8,696 nt of DNA from Candidatus Coatesiibacteriota bacterium (GTDB taxonomy: Bacteria > RBG-13-66-14): contig WJMB01000159.1 in the NCBI GenBank assembly GCA_014728185.1, positions 1 through 8,696 of the forward strand, written 5' to 3'. A program made the translations under genes and the position numbers. Below the pieces are notes generated by a model. That model did not search any database, was not told where the DNA came from, and saw nothing but the letters and a program-made list of their open reading frames with translations. Of this stretch, positions 6,102 to 8,696 are shown piece by piece (the first letter of the stretch is position 1; the number at the start of each line of letters is the position of its first letter).

Positions 6102-8696
6102 ATGACGAGACTCCCGAAGATCACATTGGCGCTGCTGCTGCTACCCGCCGTCGCCGCCCTGGTCGACGCCGGGGCGATGGGCGCCGTGGCTCAGGACGCC
6201 GAGCTGCTCGAGGAGCTGCGCGAGGGCGAGGGCGACGAGGGCGGCCTGGGCGAGGAGATCGAGCGGCTCTCCGGCGCCGACATCGACAAGGTCGACCTGA
6301 TCCGCCGCTACGAGCGCGAGGGCGCCTCGGCCCAGTTGGAGGCGATGGCCCAACGCGACTTCATCTCCGCGATGGACAAGTACAACCTGGGCGAGTACTA
6401 CTACGACAAGTACGAGCGCTCGCTCAAGCGCGACGAGACCAGCCAGGCCGAAGGCTACCTGGCCGACGCCCAGACCCGCTACGAGGAAGCCGTCGAGGAG
6501 ATCGAGTTCATCGACGACTACTACCCCGACTTCTCCAAGCTGGACACGGTGCTGTTCATCTGGGGCGACTCCCTCTACAAGCTCGAAGACTACCGGGACG
6601 CCGTGGATGTGCTGGAACGCCTGCTCAGCGATTATCCTTCCTTCGACAAGACCTTCGACGCCTACTACAAGCTCGGCGAGTGCCACTTCGCCCGTGAGGA
6701 TTTCGAAGAAGCCGAAGGCTACTACGAGCGGATCATCAAGAACTATCCCAACCAGACCGACCGGGTCTACCGCGAATCGCTCAAGCAACTGGTCTGGATA
6801 AACCGCCACAACGCCTTCGACGCCTTCGAGGACGCCGAGTATCGGCGCGGTCTGAGCCTCTTCCTCAAGCTTCTCGAAGACCCCTACGATCGCTACTCAG
6901 AGGCCCCGGAAGCCGTCTTTTACGCCGGCGAGTGCTACTTCTATCTGGAGGAGCGCGAAGAGGCCCGCGAGCGCTACGACACCATCCGCAACAAGTATCC
7001 GGACTACAGCCAGCTCGGCGCCGCTCTCTCCCGCCTCGAGGAGCTCTCCCAGCTCTACTTCACCGAGGCGATGGAGTTCTACCTGGACAAGGACTACCCC
7101 ATCGCAGCCGAGCGCCTGCAGTTCATCGCCGAGAAGTATCCCACCTCGTCGTCGCTGCCCGAAATCCTCTACCGTTGGGGCGACAGCCTCTACGAGATGG
7201 AAGATTTCCAGGGCGCCCAGCGGGCCTTCATCCGCTGCAAAAAGGACCACCCGGACAGCATCTGGGCCCTCTACGCGCTCAACGTCCTCGAACACATGAG
7301 CTACCGCTCGGACTTCTTCTCCGAGGCCGACAAGTACTTCACCGAGCTGTCGCTCAAACCCGCCTTCACCAGCCGGGAGCGCTTCCAACTGCTCCAGGAC
7401 CAGCAGGGCAGCCGCTTCGTAGACGTCATGGACTACGACGAGCTCAACGACTCCAGCCGCTACGTCGTCGGGATGAGCTACTACCGCCTGCGCAAGTACG
7501 ACCAGGCGGTCCAGGTAGTCAAGGGGATCAACCCCTCCGGCGAGTACGCGATCTACGCCTCGTACCTGGCCGGACTGTGCCAGGTGAAGCAGAACCTGCT
7601 GCTTGACGCCGTGGAGTCGTTCAAGCAGATGGCCAACGCCCCGACCACCGAGGCCACCGAGCGCCTCAAGGGCCGGGCCCATATCATCCTGGCCTACCTC
7701 TACCAGCGCCTAGAACGCTACGACGAGGCCTGGTTCGAATACGAGCAGATCGACTACGGCGACATCGAGAACTGGGACGACGCACAGGTCGGCATGGCCT
7801 ACCTGTTGGTCCGCAACGGCGAGGAAGACGACTTCAAGGAAGTCATCGCCATGATGCGCGGCATGCTGCGCCGGATGCCCTACACCGAGATGGCCCCCGA
7901 CGCTTACATCCTCATCGGCTACTGCGAGCTGCAACTGGGCGAGTACGTCGACGCCGCCGACACCTTCGAGCAGGTCATCGACGGCTACACCATCGATCGC
8001 GAGCTGATGCTGGCCCATCCGCGCTACCAGGAGCTCGTCGAGAGTGTCAACTCGGAATTCGAGTACATCAACTCGGTCATCATCCATGAGATCCAATCCA
8101 TCCGCGACTCCGGCGGCAACGCCCTGTTCAAGGACGAGCTCGACCAGGCCGCCCGGGACGCCGAGGACCTCAAGAACGCCATCGTCGAGCTGCAGCAGCT
8201 CATCTCCGGCCGCGACATCATCGGCCGCGACATCACCGACGACGCCGAGTTCTTCCGCGCCTACACCTCCTTCGCCCACATGCAGGACATGAAGCAGCAG
8301 CGTCGCGAGGCCGCCGATGAATACCGCGTCCAGACCGAACAGTTGGAGGGCCAGGAGGAACAGCTCGCCCTGCAGGCCGAAGAACGCAAGATCCAGGAAG
8401 CCCGGGCCATGGGCATCAGCGAGTACGAGATGAAACTCCAGGATCGCCAGGAGCAGATCGACGAGCTGTCAACGGCCCATATCCGCCTATTCGAACCCAC
8501 CACCCCCGTGGGCGAGAACGGCGCCTCGGGCATGGGCGAAGGAGAGCTGGAACTCGACGGTGAGACAACCTCCCCCGACGGCGAGGGCGAAACCGCAGAT
8601 ACCGCTGACGGGGAAGCCGACGGGGACGTTGAAGGTGACACCGGAGAAGACGGCGACTCCGAAGAGAGCGACGAAGGCGAGGATTCCACGGAAGAA
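6102..8696 (+). CDS. Large exported TPR-repeat protein with coiled coil and acidic tail (3' end cut by window)
   Basis: The frame runs without a stop for 865 codons to the window edge. Residues 1-30 are a signal peptide (MTRLPKITLALLLLPAVA... GAVA, then QDAEL). Residues from about 85 to 630 carry many TPR-like helix pairs with the usual small-residue and aromatic pattern. Examples are WGDSLYKLEDYRDAVDVLER (154-173), YKLGECHFAREDFEEAEGYY (189-208), LAYLYQRLERYDEAWFEYE (530-548) and LIGYCELQLGEYVDAADTFE (604-623). About 676-790 is a Gln/Glu-rich coiled coil. From 796 the tail is acidic and low-complexity. TPR arrays of this sort act as periplasmic scaffolds in envelope assembly (BamD- and YbgF-like contexts); the partner here is unknown. 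The start is either of two adjacent ATGs (6099 or 6102). 6102 is chosen because GGTGA (6091-6095) is then six bases away; an in-frame TGA at 6093-6095 excludes anything earlier. Confidence 0.85.
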   Translation, partial: MTRLPKITLALLLLPAVAALVDAGAMGAVAQDAELLEELREGEGDEGGLGEEIERLSGADIDKVDLIRRYEREGASAQLEAMAQRDFISAMDKYNLGEYYYDKYERSLKRDETSQAEGYLADAQTRYEEAVEEIEFIDDYYPDFSKLDTVLFIWGDSLYKLEDYRDAVDVLERLLSDYPSFDKTFDAYYKLGECHFAREDFEEAEGYYERIIKNYPNQTDRVYRESLKQLVWINRHNAFDAFEDAEYRRGLSLFLKLLEDPYDRYSEAPEAVFYAGECYFYLEEREEARERYDTIRNKYPDYSQLGAALSRLEELSQLYFTEAMEFYLDKDYPIAAERLQFIAEKYPTSSSLPEILYRWGDSLYEMEDFQGAQRAFIRCKKDHPDSIWALYALNVLEHMSYRSDFFSEADKYFTELSLKPAFTSRERFQLLQDQQGSRFVDVMDYDELNDSSRYVVGMSYYRLRKYDQAVQVVKGINPSGEYAIYASYLAGLCQVKQNLLLDAVESFKQMANAPTTEATERLKGRAHIILAYLYQRLERYDEAWFEYEQIDYGDIENWDDAQVGMAYLLVRNGEEDDFKEVIAMMRGMLRRMPYTEMAPDAYILIGYCELQLGEYVDAADTFEQVIDGYTIDRELMLAHPRYQELVESVNSEFEYINSVIIHEIQSIRDSGGNALFKDELDQAARDAEDLKNAIVELQQLISGRDIIGRDITDDAEFFRAYTSFAHMQDMKQQRREAADEYRVQTEQLEGQEEQLALQAEERKIQEARAMGISEYEMKLQDRQEQIDELSTAHIRLFEPTTPVGENGASGMGEGELELDGETTSPDGEGETADTADGEADGDVEGDTGEDGDSEESDEGEDSTEE

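Noticed and set aside
6092..6697. 201-codon plus-strand frame starting with GTG at 6092
   Set aside because: It is very Arg/Gly-rich and overlaps the TPR gene in another frame; only the TPR frame has protein character.
6141..8279. Several minus-strand open frames of up to 261 codons opposite the TPR gene
   Set aside because: Their composition (Val/Leu/Gly/Asp-rich) is the reverse complement of TPR codons, and the plus-strand frame is uninterrupted with clear TPR and signal-peptide features.

Overview
The window looks like chromosomal DNA of a high-GC, Gram-negative, probably uncultivated bacterium. Coding regions are visibly GC-rich, with strong G/C preference at third codon positions. The long non-coding stretches fall to roughly 45-47% GC by hand count of sample lines. 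An outer-membrane-type beta-barrel, a lipoprotein, two other exported proteins and a FlgD/type-A-like C-terminal tail on a secreted peptidase fit a diderm. That combination is common in candidate phyla of the Coatesbacteria/Latescibacteria/FCB-like kind, but this placement is inference from protein style and is not proven here.

Left half (1-3681) is read on the minus strand. From right to left it holds: a good sigma70-type promoter (3652-3681) with a small palindrome at the expected transcript start; a leader of about 90 nt with a hairpin; a 799-residue secreted M28-family metallopeptidase (1157-3556) with a seven-motif BNR-like propeller inserted into its peptidase domain; a 305-nt gap filled mostly by a 198-bp nested inverted-repeat element (869-1066); a 190-residue putative lipoprotein (279-851); and, 24 nt further on behind a clear Shine-Dalgarno sequence, the N-terminus of glucose-6-phosphate isomerase, cut by the window edge. 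Lipoprotein and isomerase are probably co-transcribed.

Right half (3839-8696) is read on the plus strand. A candidate promoter at 3839-3865 precedes a leader of about 400 nt with several hairpins, some mutually exclusive. It leads to a 341-residue predicted outer-membrane barrel protein with a C-terminal coiled coil (4273-5298). An 803-nt gap of lower GC follows, with a candidate terminator, a 13-bp tandem duplication, a possible 41-codon ORF and two hairpins. The window ends inside a large exported TPR protein (6102 to the edge, at least 865 residues) with a coiled coil and a strongly acidic tail.

The common theme is the cell envelope: every gene except the isomerase encodes a predicted exported protein. 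No tRNA, rRNA, CRISPR array, transposase or phage gene was recognised. The most distinctive items are the propeller-in-peptidase architecture, the nested inverted-repeat element and the structured leader before the barrel gene. None of them by itself shows a new defence or mobile system.
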